A stretch of DNA of 64,000 nt. It comes from Simonsiella muelleri ATCC 29453. Its GTDB lineage: Bacteria > Pseudomonadota > Gammaproteobacteria > Burkholderiales > Neisseriaceae. Position 1 is the stretch's first letter. Each line of letters begins with the position of its first letter. The DNA lies in the NCBI RefSeq assembly GCF_002951835.1, contig NZ_CP019448.1, positions 62,001 to 126,000 on the forward strand, read 5' to 3'. The position numbers were made by a program, and so were the translations under genes. Under the pieces are notes generated by a model, which saw nothing but the letters and a program-made list of their open reading frames with translations, was not told the origin of the DNA and did no database searches. Shown in pieces: positions 15,079 through 25,038 of the stretch.

Positions 15079-16596
15079 ATGTTTTTCAATAACTTACTCA
15101 GTTTGGCAATTTGGCTGCCGATATTATCAGGCGTGCTAGTGCTGGCAACTGGCTCAGATAGTCGGGCTCCTTTGGCACGCATACTCGCGTTGATTGGCGC
15201 AGCGGCTGGCTTTTTGGTTACGCTGCCCTTGTTTACCCAGTTTGACCGCAGCAACGGCGGCTATCAGTTCACCGAACTGCATTCGTGGATACCCACGCTC
15301 AATCTCAATTACGCGCTTGGTGTGGATGGTATTTCCGTGCTGTTTATCATTTTGAACGCCTTTATCACGCTGATGGTGGTGTTGTCAGCGTGGGAAGTGA
15401 TTCAGAATCGCCCCGCGCAATACATGGCGGCATTTCTTATTATGTCGGGCTTGATTAACGGCGCATTTGCGGCGCAGGACGCAATTTTATTCTATGTCTT
15501 CTTTGAAGGCATGCTGATTCCGCTTTACCTGATTATCGGTATGTGGGGCGGTCCAAGACGCGTGTATGCGGCGATGAAATTGTTTTTATACACATTGTTG
15601 GGTTCGTTGTTGATGTTGGTGGCACTGATTTATTTGGGTTATCAAGCCAACAGCTTTATGATTTCTGATTTGCAAGCAATTAAGCAAATTCCTTTGGGTG
15701 TACAGCAATTGTTGTTCATTGCGTTTTTCCTGTCGTTTGCCGTGAAAGTGCCAATGTTCCCAGTGCATACTTGGCTGCCTGACGCACACGTTGAAGCCCC
15801 GACTGGTGGTTCGATGGTGTTGGCAGCGATTACACTGAAAATCGGCGCGTATGGTTTCTTGCGCTTTGTGTTGCCGATTGTGCCTGATGCGTCTCGCTAT
15901 TTTGCACCAGTTGTGATTGTGTTGAGCTTGATTGCCGTGATTTACGTTGGTATGGTGGCGTTGGTGCAAACCGATATGAAAAAATTAGTGGCGTATTCAT
16001 CAATTAGTCATATGGGTTTTGTAACGCTGGGTATTTTCTTGTTTAGTGGTATGTTTTCAGGCAGCCTTTTGGGTGAATTGAATGACTGGGGCTTAAAGGG
16101 TGCGATTGTGCAAATGATTTCGCATGGTTTTGTCTCTGCTGCGATGTTTATGTGTATTGGTGTTATGTATGATCGTTTGCACACGCGTAATATTGCCGAT
16201 TATGGTGGCGTGGTCAATGTGATGCCAAAATTTGCGGCATTTATGATGCTGTTTGGGATGGCGAATGCAGGTTTGCCCGCAACTTCGGGTTTCGTTGGCG
16301 AATTTATGGTGATTATGGGCGCAGTTCATGTGAATTTGTGGATTGGGGCATTAGCGGCGATTACCCTGATTTTGGGTGCATCTTACACGTTGTGGATGTA
16401 TAAACGCACGATTTTTGGCGAGATTACCAATCCGCACGTTGCTGAAATGAAAGATATCAACAAGCGTGAATTTGCGATTCTGACAATTTTAGCGATGGCT
16501 GTATTAGGTATGGGTTTGTATCCCGAAGCGTTTATTGCTGTGGTGCATCAAGCCGCAGATAATTTAATTGCCCAAGTGGCGCAAAGCAAAATTTGA
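15079..16596 (+). CDS. nuoM: NADH-quinone oxidoreductase subunit M
   Basis: 505 aa, an antiporter-like proton-pumping subunit of the complex I membrane arm. Hallmarks: FYVFFEGMLIPLYLIIGMWGG (~138) with the key Glu, KVPMFPVHTWLPDAHVEAPT (~221) and KKLVAYSSISHMGFV (~301). One in-gene DUS is read FSGSLLGE near base 16058. It is separated from nuoL by nearly 5 kb of cargo but only 8 bp from nuoN. Confidence 0.97.
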   Translation: MFFNNLLSLAIWLPILSGVLVLATGSDSRAPLARILALIGAAAGFLVTLPLFTQFDRSNGGYQFTELHSWIPTLNLNYALGVDGISVLFIILNAFITLMVVLSAWEVIQNRPAQYMAAFLIMSGLINGAFAAQDAILFYVFFEGMLIPLYLIIGMWGGPRRVYAAMKLFLYTLLGSLLMLVALIYLGYQANSFMISDLQAIKQIPLGVQQLLFIAFFLSFAVKVPMFPVHTWLPDAHVEAPTGGSMVLAAITLKIGAYGFLRFVLPIVPDASRYFAPVVIVLSLIAVIYVGMVALVQTDMKKLVAYSSISHMGFVTLGIFLFSGMFSGSLLGELNDWGLKGAIVQMISHGFVSAAMFMCIGVMYDRLHTRNIADYGGVVNVMPKFAAFMMLFGMANAGLPATSGFVGEFMVIMGAVHVNLWIGALAAITLILGASYTLWMYKRTIFGEITNPHVAEMKDINKREFAILTILAMAVLGMGLYPEAFIAVVHQAADNLIAQVAQSKI

Positions 16597-16604
16597 GGTG
16601 TGTT

Positions 16605-18059
16605 ATGGATTGGACAAGTTTGAATTTGAGTGTAGCCATGCCTGAAATTGTGTTGCTCACTGGTTTATTTGCTGTTTTGTTGGCGGATTTGTGGACGAAT
16701 GATAAAAATCGTTACATTACACACGCATTGAGTATTATTGTTTTGTTGGCGGCTGTGTTTGGGCAAATGGCGGTTTGGACAACCGAACCGATTGCGGCAT
16801 TGAGTGGAATGTATATTGCGGACGGTATTTCGCAATTAAGTAAAATTGCGATTTATTTGGGTACGGCGTTATTGTTTGTGTACGCCAAACCTTACAATCA
16901 AAACCGCGAAATTTTCAAAGGCGAATTCTATACGTTGGCATTATTTGCGAATGCAGGTATGGGCGTGATGATTAGTGCAGGGCATTTTTTGAGTGCTTAC
17001 GTGGGGTTGGAGTTATTGTCGCTGTCGTTGTACGCGATGATTGCTTTGCGCCGTGAAGACGCACAAGCATCGGAAGCTGCATTGAAATATTTTGTATTGG
17101 GCGCGTTGGCATCGGGAATTTTGCTATATGGCATTTCCATGGTTTACGGTGCAACAGGCAGCCTGAATTTTGCGCAAATTGCAGCAGCTAGCCAAGCAGG
17201 TTCTGTTAATGAGTGGTTATTGAAATTAGGTGTGCTATTTATTGTGGCAGCGGTGGCGTTTAAATTTGGTGCTGCACCGTTTCATATGTGGGTGGCGGAC
17301 GTGTATCAAGGCGCACCGACTTCGGTAGCAGCATTTGTGGGTTCTGTGCCAAAAATTGCGGCGACTGTATTCACATTCCGTATTATGGTAGGTGGTTTGT
17401 TGTTCCAAAAAGCGGATTGGCAAGTGATGTTTGCAGCGATTGCGATTGCATCATTGGCGGTGGGCAATTTGGCAGCCATTATGCAAACCAATTTAAAACG
17501 AATGTTGGCGTTTTCTACGGTATCGCACATGGGTTTTGTGTTGTTGGGTTTTTTGGGCAGTGTCATTGGGTTGGAAGCTGCAATATATTATGCGATTGCG
17601 TATGCTGTGATGAGTTCAGCTGGTTTTGGTGTGATGATGCTGTTGAGTCATCAAGGTTTTGAATGTGAAAATATTTCGGATTTAGCAGGTTTAAATCAAC
17701 GCCATGCGTGGTATGCATTTATGATGTTGCTGGTGTTGTTTAGCATGGCTGGGATTCCACCACTGATGGGTTTTTACGCGAAATTTGCGGTATTAAAAGC
17801 GTTGGTTTCTGCACCTTATGCGTGGACGGTTGGTGTAGCGGTGTTTGCGGTGGTGATGTCGTTGGTTGGTGCGTTCTACTATTTACGCGTGGTTAAAACC
17901 ATGTATTTTGACAATAAAGCAGACGAATCGCCCATTAACAGCGATTCATTGACTGCTGTATTATTGTCATTTAATGCAATTATGTTGTTGATTTGGGGAG
18001 TTTTCCCGAGTCAATTAATGAATTTTATTCAAATAGTATTGAAAAATTCAGGCTTTTAA
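16605..18059 (+). CDS. nuoN: NADH-quinone oxidoreductase subunit N
   Basis: 484 aa from the ATG at MDWTSLNLSV; an in-frame TTG four codons upstream would overlap the nuoM stop region and is less likely. The third antiporter-like subunit of complex I. Family segments: YVGLELLSLSLYAMIAL (~129) with the conserved Glu, APFHMWVADVYQGAPTSV (~224) and LKRMLAFSTVSHMGFVLLG (~297). This is the last subunit gene of the operon. Confidence 0.97.
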   Translation: MDWTSLNLSVAMPEIVLLTGLFAVLLADLWTNDKNRYITHALSIIVLLAAVFGQMAVWTTEPIAALSGMYIADGISQLSKIAIYLGTALLFVYAKPYNQNREIFKGEFYTLALFANAGMGVMISAGHFLSAYVGLELLSLSLYAMIALRREDAQASEAALKYFVLGALASGILLYGISMVYGATGSLNFAQIAAASQAGSVNEWLLKLGVLFIVAAVAFKFGAAPFHMWVADVYQGAPTSVAAFVGSVPKIAATVFTFRIMVGGLLFQKADWQVMFAAIAIASLAVGNLAAIMQTNLKRMLAFSTVSHMGFVLLGFLGSVIGLEAAIYYAIAYAVMSSAGFGVMMLLSHQGFECENISDLAGLNQRHAWYAFMMLLVLFSMAGIPPLMGFYAKFAVLKALVSAPYAWTVGVAVFAVVMSLVGAFYYLRVVKTMYFDNKADESPINSDSLTAVLLSFNAIMLLIWGVFPSQLMNFIQIVLKNSGF

Positions 18060-18065
18060 TATTTT

Positions 18066-18110
18066 GCAGGCTGCCTTGATAAGATTTAGATTATCAGGCA
18101 GCCTGAAAAT
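18066..18110 (+). terminator. Inverted DUS pair after nuoN
   Basis: AGGCTGCCTTGATAA and TTATCAGGCAGCCT form a stem of about 15 bp around a short loop. Paired uptake sequences of this kind commonly act as intrinsic terminators in Neisseriaceae. The T-rich run TTTCTTTTTT lies some 15 bp further, so it is not a classical T-tail and may only attenuate. Confidence 0.6.
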
Positions 18111-18147
18111 TATTGTACAATTTCTTTTTTTACACAAAAATCAGATT

Positions 18148-18447
18148 ATGACGACATCTATGTACACCTTATTGATTTTGGCGTTGATTATGGCGAATGC
18201 GCCATTTTTGACACAACGTGGATTGGGTGTGATTCCATTGAAAAATAAAAATATTTTGCATCATTTGAGTGAATTGGTTTTGGGATTTGTGTTGATTGCG
18301 GGGTTAGCATTTTTGCTGGAAAAACGCACGGGTGCGGTGCATCAACAGGGTTGGGCGTTCTATGCCATTGTGATTTGTTTGTATTTGGTGTTGAGTTTTC
18401 CTGCGTTTGTGTGGCGATATTTTTGGCATGGTCGCCATCGTGAGTAA
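18148..18447 (+). CDS. DUF2818 family membrane protein
   Basis: 99 aa from the ATG at MTTSMYTLLI; the frame is open further upstream but only through the DUS pair. Three predicted helices: TLLILALIMANAPFL, ELVLGFVLIAGLAFLL and WAFYAIVICLYLVLSFPAFVW. The length, the conserved ANAPF segment and the position right after nuoN match DUF2818, a betaproteobacterial family that usually follows nuoN. Function is unknown; a role in complex I assembly is only suggested by synteny. Its stop is 3 bp before aat. Confidence 0.85.
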   Translation: MTTSMYTLLILALIMANAPFLTQRGLGVIPLKNKNILHHLSELVLGFVLIAGLAFLLEKRTGAVHQQGWAFYAIVICLYLVLSFPAFVWRYFWHGRHRE

Positions 18448-18450
18448 ACC

Positions 18451-19155
18451 ATGATTCCGCTTATTTTACCCCAAGATTCGTTTCCGAATCCGCGTTATGC
18501 CATTGAAAATCAAGATGGTTTGGTTTGTGTAACCGACTCGCTGTCGCCTGCATTACTGCTGAAAGCTTATCCACAAGGCATTTTTCCTTGGTACAACGAT
18601 GAGCATTTTTTTTATTGGTTCAGTATTGCACCGCGCGCAGTTTTGCTGCCTGAACAATTGAAGTTGTCGCGTTCGTTGAAAAAATCCATACAAAACAAGA
18701 GGTACTGTGTTTCAGTAAACCAGCAATTTGCAGAAGTCATTGCGCAATGTGCCGCCACGCCGCGACCACATCAACATGGCACTTGGATTGCACCTGCTTT
18801 TCAGGCAGCCTACACGCAATTGCACCAAATGGGACATGCGCATTCATTTGAATTTTATAATGAAAATAATAAATTAACAGGTGGGTTGTATGGTGTCCAA
18901 ATTGGTCAAATTTTTTTTGGTGAATCCATGTTCGCACATGAATCCGATGCGAGTAAAATTGCGTTTGCGCACGCTGTACCATTTTTAGCCAAATGCGGCG
19001 TGCAACTGATTGATTGCCAACAAGATACCGAACATTTACGCCGTTTTGGTTCACAATTAATGGCGTTTAATGATTTTCAGGCAGCCTTAAAAAATGGCAC
19101 AAATACGCGATTGAATCAACCTATTGTTGCACAAACCATTTTTCAGGCAGCCTGA
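18451..19155 (+). CDS. aat: Leucyl/phenylalanyl-tRNA--protein transferase
   Basis: 234 aa. It adds Leu or Phe from aminoacyl-tRNA to N-terminal Arg/Lys of proteins, making them ClpAP substrates (N-end rule), in the cytoplasm. Family motifs: AYPQGIFPWYNDEHFFYW (~38), PRAVLLPE (~63), LTGGLYGVQIGQIFFGESMF (~140) and LIDCQQDTEHLRRFGS (~188). The end of the protein (FQAA) is DUS-derived. Start fixed by the 3-bp gap to the upstream gene. Confidence 0.95.
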   Translation: MIPLILPQDSFPNPRYAIENQDGLVCVTDSLSPALLLKAYPQGIFPWYNDEHFFYWFSIAPRAVLLPEQLKLSRSLKKSIQNKRYCVSVNQQFAEVIAQCAATPRPHQHGTWIAPAFQAAYTQLHQMGHAHSFEFYNENNKLTGGLYGVQIGQIFFGESMFAHESDASKIAFAHAVPFLAKCGVQLIDCQQDTEHLRRFGSQLMAFNDFQAALKNGTNTRLNQPIVAQTIFQAA

Positions 19156-19178
19156 AGCCTTAATACAGGAATTTCACG

Positions 19179-19688
19179 ATGATAAATTTATTGGATACTG
19201 CCGCGCCCTCTTGGGACGATCCCATTGAAATGCTTTACGCGTGTCATGGTAAAGTGAAAAAATTTTGCAATCAAATTAATAAATTACCTGATTATTTACA
19301 ACAAAATGGTTGTAACGATATCGCCAAGCAAGCCATCACACAAATTTGCACTTATTTTAATCGCGCCGCGCCTTTGCATCACGAAGACGAAGAGCAAAAT
19401 TTTTTTCCTGAATTGGTGCAATTTTATCCGTTGGCACAACCTATTATCTCAGAATTAGAAAATCAACACATTGATTTACATGAAAATTGGCGATTATTGA
19501 ATCAGCAATTATCTGCCGTGCTACAAGGCGAACGTGATGCGCTAGACAGTCTATTGATTCAGCAGTTTACTCAGGGGTACGCCAAACATATTCCCCAAGA
19601 AGAACAATTGTTTGAATGGGGTAAGCAACATATTCCTGCCGAAAATTTACGAAAAATTGGGCAAATGATGGCAGCACGTCGGCAATAA
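19179..19688 (+). CDS. Hemerythrin-like (HHE domain) protein
   Basis: 169 aa, all-helical, with the spaced histidines and acids of an HHE cation-binding domain: LYACHGKVKKF (~23), PLHHEDEEQNFFPEL (~66), NQHIDLHENW (~95) and YAKHIPQEEQLFEWG (~130). Such proteins bind a di-iron or other metal centre and are linked to oxygen or nitrosative sensing or repair. It lies 23 bp after aat and is read the same way. Exact substrate unknown. Confidence 0.82.
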   Translation: MINLLDTAAPSWDDPIEMLYACHGKVKKFCNQINKLPDYLQQNGCNDIAKQAITQICTYFNRAAPLHHEDEEQNFFPELVQFYPLAQPIISELENQHIDLHENWRLLNQQLSAVLQGERDALDSLLIQQFTQGYAKHIPQEEQLFEWGKQHIPAENLRKIGQMMAARRQ

Positions 19689-19746
19689 TTTTTCAGGCTG
19701 CCTGAAAAAACAAATTTGTTTTGTCAATCTAACTGAAGGATATACC

Positions 19747-20925
19747 ATGAGTTTTTTAAAATTAACCGATCAAAATGTAAACGGTAAAACCGTCTTAATT
19801 CGTGCTGATTTGAATGTTCCTTTTCAAGACGGCAAAATCAGCGATGATACGCGTGTTCGCGCTTCGCTGGCATCAATCCGCTATTGTTTGGATAATGGTG
19901 CAGGTGTGATTGTGATGAGCCATTTGGGTCGCCCCACCGAAGGCGAATTCAAACCCGAAGATGATGTTATGCCTGTTGCCAAACATTTAGGCGAATTACT
20001 TGGTAAAGAAGTTAGCGTATTGAATGACTGGCAGGGTACGCAGCCTGAAATCAAAGCTGGGGAAGTTGTGATGCTGCAAAATGTTCGCATCAACAAAGGT
20101 GAAAAGAAAAATAATGTTGAATTAGGTAAAGCCTACGCCAGTTTGTGCGATATTTTCGTAAATGATGCGTTTGGCACAGCACACCGCGCTGAAGCCTCTA
20201 CAGAAGCAGTGGCAGCGGCTGCACCTGTGGCGTGTGCAGGGATTTTGATGGCTGGAGAATTGGATGCGTTAGGCAAAGCGTTGAAACAGCCAGCACGTCC
20301 ATTGGTGGCAATTGTCGCGGGCAGCAAGGTTTCTACCAAATTGACGATTTTGGAAAGTTTGGCGGATAAAGTGGACAATTTGATTGTTGGCGGTGGTATT
20401 GCTAACACGTTTTTGTTGGCGCAAGGCAAACCGATTGGCAAATCTTTAGCCGAAGCAGATTTGGTGGACGAAGCCAAAAAAATCATGGACAAGATGGCGC
20501 AAAAAGGTGGCGTTGTGCCTTTGCCGGTTGATGTGGTTACTGCGAAAGAGTTTGCCCAAAACGCAAAAGCAGAAACCAAATCTATTGATGATGTGGCAGC
20601 AGACGACATGATTTTGGATATTGGTACACAGTCTGCGCAACAATTAGCCGAGATTTTGAAAAATGCTGGCACAATCGTGTGGAATGGTCCTGTTGGGGTA
20701 TTTGAGTTTGACCAATTTGCAGGCGGTACAAAAGTGTTGGCGAAAGCGATTGCTGAGAGCGAGGGTTTCTCTATCGCAGGTGGTGGCGATACATTGGCGG
20801 CGATTGCCAAATTTGGGGTTACCGACCAAATCGGCTACATTTCCACAGGTGGTGGCGCATTCTTGGAGTTTTTGGAAGGCAAAGAATTGTCAGCCGTTGC
20901 CGCATTGGAAAAATTTGCAAAATAA
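19747..20925 (+). CDS. pgk: Phosphoglycerate kinase
   Basis: 392 aa, the expected bacterial length. It interconverts 1,3-bisphosphoglycerate + ADP and 3-phosphoglycerate + ATP in glycolysis. Substrate-binding RADLNVPF (~19) and MSHLGRP (~57), the hinge-proximal FVNDAFGTAHR (~137), and nucleotide-binding NGPVGVFEF (~313), SIAGGGDTLAAI (~339) and STGGGAFLEFLEGK (~363). SD GAAGGA upstream. Followed by a DUS hairpin that also closes the convergent pepP. Confidence 0.98.
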   Translation: MSFLKLTDQNVNGKTVLIRADLNVPFQDGKISDDTRVRASLASIRYCLDNGAGVIVMSHLGRPTEGEFKPEDDVMPVAKHLGELLGKEVSVLNDWQGTQPEIKAGEVVMLQNVRINKGEKKNNVELGKAYASLCDIFVNDAFGTAHRAEASTEAVAAAAPVACAGILMAGELDALGKALKQPARPLVAIVAGSKVSTKLTILESLADKVDNLIVGGGIANTFLLAQGKPIGKSLAEADLVDEAKKIMDKMAQKGGVVPLPVDVVTAKEFAQNAKAETKSIDDVAADDMILDIGTQSAQQLAEILKNAGTIVWNGPVGVFEFDQFAGGTKVLAKAIAESEGFSIAGGGDTLAAIAKFGVTDQIGYISTGGGAFLEFLEGKELSAVAALEKFAK

Positions 20926-20937
20926 TTGACTTGGAAT

Positions 20938-20986
20938 ATTCAGGTTGCCTGAAAAGTATTTTCAACTTTTTCAGGCAGCCTGAAAG
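20938..20986. terminator. Inverted DUS pair between convergent pgk and pepP
   Basis: TTCAGGTTGCCTGAAAAG and CTTTTTCAGGCAGCCTGAA form a long stem with A/T runs on both sides. Placed between two converging genes, it can end transcription from both directions. Confidence 0.7.
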
Positions 20987-21012
20987 ATTATTTTATGAAT
21001 GGATTCAGTATG

Positions 21013-22797
21013 TTAAATTTTCTGCGTGCGTTCAATTAACCAATCCCGCGCCTTGCCGTCTACCAATGGCGACAATTTTTCACGTACATCAGCGTGATAT
21101 GTGTTTAGCCAATCGCATTCGGCTGATGTTAATAACTCTTTGATAATCAAACGTGTATCAATCGGACACAATGTTACTGTCTCAAAACGTAAAAATTTGC
21201 CAAACGCGGTTTCTTGGGGGTTACTCACAGGCTGGCATACCACTAAATTCTCAATCCGAATCCCCCAACCACCCGAACGATAAATCGCGGGTTCATTGGA
21301 AATCAGCTGTCCTACTTTCAAAATATTATGTGGATTTGCTGCTGCCCGATAAGCAATTGATGCAGGAAATTCGTGTACATTCAAACAGTAACCCACGCCA
21401 TGACCTGTGCCGTGTCCGTAATCGCATTGCGCTTGCCACATTGGCGCACGACAAATGGCATCAAGCACCGCCGCCGAAAGATTTTCAGGAAACACCGCCG
21501 ATGCCAATGCAATATGCGCTTTCAGTACCAACGTAAAATCACGTTTTTCTGCATCACTTGCCGTGCCGATTGCCATGACACGTGTGATGTCGGTGGTGCC
21601 GTTGTGGTATTGTGCGCCTGAATCAATTAGTAATAAACCATTACCTTTCAATACGCTATGAGAATCAGGAGTAGCGGCATAATGTGGTTGTGCGCCATTT
21701 TCGCCAAAACCAGCAATCGTGCCAAAACTGGGAGAAATGTACAATGGTCGTTTGCTGCGATGCGCGGTCAAACGTTCGCCAATGTCCCATTCGGTGATGG
21801 TTTTGTCCATCATTAAATCGTGTTCCAATTCAGCGAAAAAGCCGCATAAAGCTGCGCCATCTTCGCGCATGGCTTGGCGAATGTGGGCGATTTCTTCGGC
21901 TGATTTTTGTGCTTTGAATAAACTGCTTGGGTTAATATCTTCAATTAATTCAATGTTATTGGGTAATTTTGCCAATGTGGATACGGCGGTTTTATTGGCA
22001 TCAATTAACAGGCTGCCTGAAATGTTCGCCAATTCATTTACGATTTGATGATAATCATTTAATTCAATACCTGATTGATTTAAAAATTTTTTTTCGGTTT
22101 CGCCAAATTTATTCGCATCGGCAAATAAAATAGCGTGTGTAGCAGAAATAAGCAAATATGCCAAAAAAACAGGGTTATACGGCACATCATTGCCACGTAA
22201 ATTTGTCAGCCATGCAATGTCATCTAAACTGGAAATTAAATGATAATCTGCTTGTTTTTTCTGCATAAATTCACGAATACGCGCCAATTTTTCTGTTGAG
22301 TTTTGGTAAATACATTCGCTGGCATGTGCAAAAACAGGCGCATCGGGTAACGCATTGCGTTCTGCCCACAAATCGGTTAATAAATCAATTTGTGTATTTA
22401 ATTCAATGTTTTTGGCTGAAAAGGCAGCCTGAAAACGTTTTTGTGTTGCCCAAGATAACATATCCGCTGCCACCGCCACACGTGAATGATTTGGTAAATT
22501 TTGTGCCAGCCAATCGGCAGGTTCTGGCATGATTCCTTGTTTTTGTAAAATAATATGGCTATTGGCGAGTTGGTGAGCAGCTTGTTCCCAATAGCGACTG
22601 TCCGTCCACAATGCGGCCTGGTCTGCTGTAACCACCAATGTGCCAGCTGAACCCGTAAAACCGCTAAGCCATTGTCGCGCTTGCCAATGTTCGGGTAGAT
22701 ATTCGGACAAATGAGGGTCGGCAGTTGGGACGATGTAAGCATGAATTTTGTGTTGGCGCATCAAATCGCGTAATTGATTTAGTCTTTGATTTATCAT
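21013..22797 (-). CDS. pepP: Xaa-Pro aminopeptidase (M24 family)
   Basis: 594 aa, matching the long three-domain type: two creatinase-like N-terminal domains and a pita-bread catalytic domain. It removes N-terminal residues before proline. Metal ligands are visible in LLIDSGAQYHNGTTDITR (Asp pair), HGTGHGVGYCLNVHE (His), and SNEPAIYRSGGWGIRIEN (two Glu). One in-gene DUS is read SGSLLIDAN. The C-terminal region is the typical extra domain. It shares the minus strand with parE 56 bp upstream. Confidence 0.92.
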   Translation of the reverse strand: MINQRLNQLRDLMRQHKIHAYIVPTADPHLSEYLPEHWQARQWLSGFTGSAGTLVVTADQAALWTDSRYWEQAAHQLANSHIILQKQGIMPEPADWLAQNLPNHSRVAVAADMLSWATQKRFQAAFSAKNIELNTQIDLLTDLWAERNALPDAPVFAHASECIYQNSTEKLARIREFMQKKQADYHLISSLDDIAWLTNLRGNDVPYNPVFLAYLLISATHAILFADANKFGETEKKFLNQSGIELNDYHQIVNELANISGSLLIDANKTAVSTLAKLPNNIELIEDINPSSLFKAQKSAEEIAHIRQAMREDGAALCGFFAELEHDLMMDKTITEWDIGERLTAHRSKRPLYISPSFGTIAGFGENGAQPHYAATPDSHSVLKGNGLLLIDSGAQYHNGTTDITRVMAIGTASDAEKRDFTLVLKAHIALASAVFPENLSAAVLDAICRAPMWQAQCDYGHGTGHGVGYCLNVHEFPASIAYRAAANPHNILKVGQLISNEPAIYRSGGWGIRIENLVVCQPVSNPQETAFGKFLRFETVTLCPIDTRLIIKELLTSAECDWLNTYHADVREKLSPLVDGKARDWLIERTQKI

Positions 22798-22853
22798 GAT
22801 AATTCCTTTAAGTGGAAATGAATAAATTAGATGAATAAAATGAGTGAATCAGT

Positions 22854-24827
22854 TTAGATATCCACTTCTGCTTTATCGCCTTCTACCTCCATCCATGCAC
22901 GGCGTGAGCTGGCTTCGCCTTTGCCCATTAATTTTAGGAACACGCTTTCGGTGTTGTCTGCCATCGCTTCTGGAATATGGACTTGCAGCAGTCTGCGCGT
23001 GTCGGGGTGCAGCGTGGTGTCTTTGAGTTGGTCGGGATTCATTTCGCCCAACCCTTTGAATCGGCTAATGGAATAGGCGGATTCTTTGACATTTTCTTTT
23101 TTCAGGCGTTCCAAGATGCCATCTAATTCAGCTTGGTCTAATGCGTAGAATTTGCGGGCTGGTTTGGTTTTGCTTTGTGCGTTTACGTCCACGCGGAAAA
23201 GCGGCGGTTGTGCGACATAAATGTTGCCATTTTCTATTAATTTCGGGAAATGTCGGTAAAAAAGCGTTAAAAGCAAAACTTGAATATGAGAGCCATCAAC
23301 GTCAGCATCGGACAAAATCGCAATTTTGCCATAACGCAAACCGCTTAAATCCACGTCTTCATTTTTGCCGTGTGGGTCTATGCCAATTGCCACCGATATA
23401 TCGTGAATTTCGGCATTACCAAATAATTGGTCGCGATTTACTTCAAATGAATTCAATACTTTACCACGCAAAGGCAACACAGCCTGAAAACTTTTATCAC
23501 GTGCTAATTTTGCTGAACCACCAGCAGAGTCGCCTTCCACCAAAAAAAGTTCATTTTCGCGTGTATCTTCGCTTTCGCAATCGGTTAATTTGCCTGGTAG
23601 AACTGCTACGCCCGAGCCTTTTTTCTTTTCAATTTTTTTCACGGAACGCATACGCGCTTGCGCTTGTTTAATTGCTAACTCCGCAATTTTTCTACCAATT
23701 TCCACATTTTGATTGAGCCACAATTCCAAAGGGTCGCTGCATACCGTTGCCACCAATTTCAGTGCATCGCGGTTGGTTAATTTGTCTTTGGTTTGCCCTT
23801 GAAATTGTGGATCCAAAACACGAGCCGACAGCACAAATGCCACGCGGCTGAATACGTCATCGCTTTGCAATTTTACACCACGAGGCAATAAGTTATGGTG
23901 CATGATAAAATTGTTTACCGCATTGAATGCAGCCTGCTTCAAACCTGCTTCATGCGTACCACCGAGTGGTGTGGGAATCAAATTGACGTAACTTTCATTG
24001 GCGCATGAACCGTCTTCCAGCCAAGTGAGTGCAAATGCTGCGCCTTCGCCTGCGTTGAAATCGTCGTGGCTGCCTGAAATGTAATTTTCCGCTGCAAAAA
24101 TCGGTACAATTTCTTGTGTATTTTCCAGTAAATCGGTTAAATAGCTGCGTAAACCTTGCGGATAATGCCACGTTTGGGTTTCAGGTAGCCCTTTTATGTG
24201 GCGCGTTAGCGACACGGTAACACCTTGTAATAAAACTGCTTTAGCGCGTAATAGGCGTTCTAATTCGCCAATATTGTAGTTTGGGCTTTCAAAATATTTT
24301 GGATTGGGGTAGACGCGTACTTCTGTGCCTGTGTCTTTGATTGCACATTTGCCAATTTGCGTGAGCGGTTCAACCACATCGCCATTTGCGAACACAATCC
24401 GCGAGATTTTGCCTTCACGTTTCACCATCACTTCTAAGCGAGTGGAGAGTGCGTTGGTTACCGACACACCCACACCATGCAAACCACCTGAAAACGCATA
24501 CGCGCCATCACCCGATTTTTTGTTGAATTTGCCACCTGCGTGTAGCTGGGTAAACACAAGTTCCACCACAGGAATTTTTTCTATTGGATGCAAACCAGTC
24601 GGGATACCGCGTCCGTTATCGCGTACGCAAAGCGAACCATCTGATTGAATTTTCACATCAATTTGAGTAGCAAAGCCACCTAAAGCTTCGTCTGCCGCAT
24701 TGTCAATCACTTCTTGACAAATATGAGTGGGCGAGTCGGTGCGCGTGTACATACCAGGGCGTTCTTTGACAGGTTCTAAACCTTTTAAAACTTGGATACT
24801 GGATTCGGAATAAGATTGTTTTGTCAT
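22854..24827 (-). CDS. parE: DNA topoisomerase IV subunit B
   Basis: 657 aa from MTKQSYSESSIQVLKG; an 11-codon upstream extension is unlikely. ATPase subunit of topoisomerase IV, which decatenates daughter chromosomes with ParC. GHKL motifs EVIDNAADEALGG (~39), VRDNGRGIPTGLHP (~65) and GLHGVGVSVTNA (~104); TOPRIM acidic residues in ELFLVEGDSAGGSA and ILSDADVDGSHI. ParE is preferred over GyrB because of the short length without the long GyrB insert and the C-terminal SRRAWME region; GyrB paralogy is the alternative. ParC is not in the window. Confidence 0.92.
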   Translation of the reverse strand: MTKQSYSESSIQVLKGLEPVKERPGMYTRTDSPTHICQEVIDNAADEALGGFATQIDVKIQSDGSLCVRDNGRGIPTGLHPIEKIPVVELVFTQLHAGGKFNKKSGDGAYAFSGGLHGVGVSVTNALSTRLEVMVKREGKISRIVFANGDVVEPLTQIGKCAIKDTGTEVRVYPNPKYFESPNYNIGELERLLRAKAVLLQGVTVSLTRHIKGLPETQTWHYPQGLRSYLTDLLENTQEIVPIFAAENYISGSHDDFNAGEGAAFALTWLEDGSCANESYVNLIPTPLGGTHEAGLKQAAFNAVNNFIMHHNLLPRGVKLQSDDVFSRVAFVLSARVLDPQFQGQTKDKLTNRDALKLVATVCSDPLELWLNQNVEIGRKIAELAIKQAQARMRSVKKIEKKKGSGVAVLPGKLTDCESEDTRENELFLVEGDSAGGSAKLARDKSFQAVLPLRGKVLNSFEVNRDQLFGNAEIHDISVAIGIDPHGKNEDVDLSGLRYGKIAILSDADVDGSHIQVLLLTLFYRHFPKLIENGNIYVAQPPLFRVDVNAQSKTKPARKFYALDQAELDGILERLKKENVKESAYSISRFKGLGEMNPDQLKDTTLHPDTRRLLQVHIPEAMADNTESVFLKLMGKGEASSRRAWMEVEGDKAEVDI

Positions 24828-24941
24828 TATATTTTGGCTGTCTGAAAGATAGATAAACATCGCTATTATTATACAAAAAATACGCGTTTATTTTTCTGGT
24901 GAATTTGCTTGCGATTCTCACATCATCAAAATTAACCCATA

Positions 24942-25038
24942 AGTCGTTTAAAATAAAAATAGGACAGGGCGACCTCTGTGTACATCTTAGTACATAGGGA
25001 AGCGGGCAACGCAGCAGTATTTTTCATTTTAAACGACT
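24942..25038. repeat. Correia-like repeat element
   Basis: 97 bp with terminal inverted repeats AGTCGTTTAAAAT / ATTTTAAACGACT. Inside, AGGACAGGGCGAC on the left and GGGCAACGCAGCAGTA on the right resemble the AGGACAAGGCGAC and GGCAACGCCGTACTGG segments that I recall from Correia-type elements in Neisseria, with different terminal bases. The rest of this 358-bp gene-free stretch up to apaH shows only a partial DUS near 25177. Confidence 0.65.
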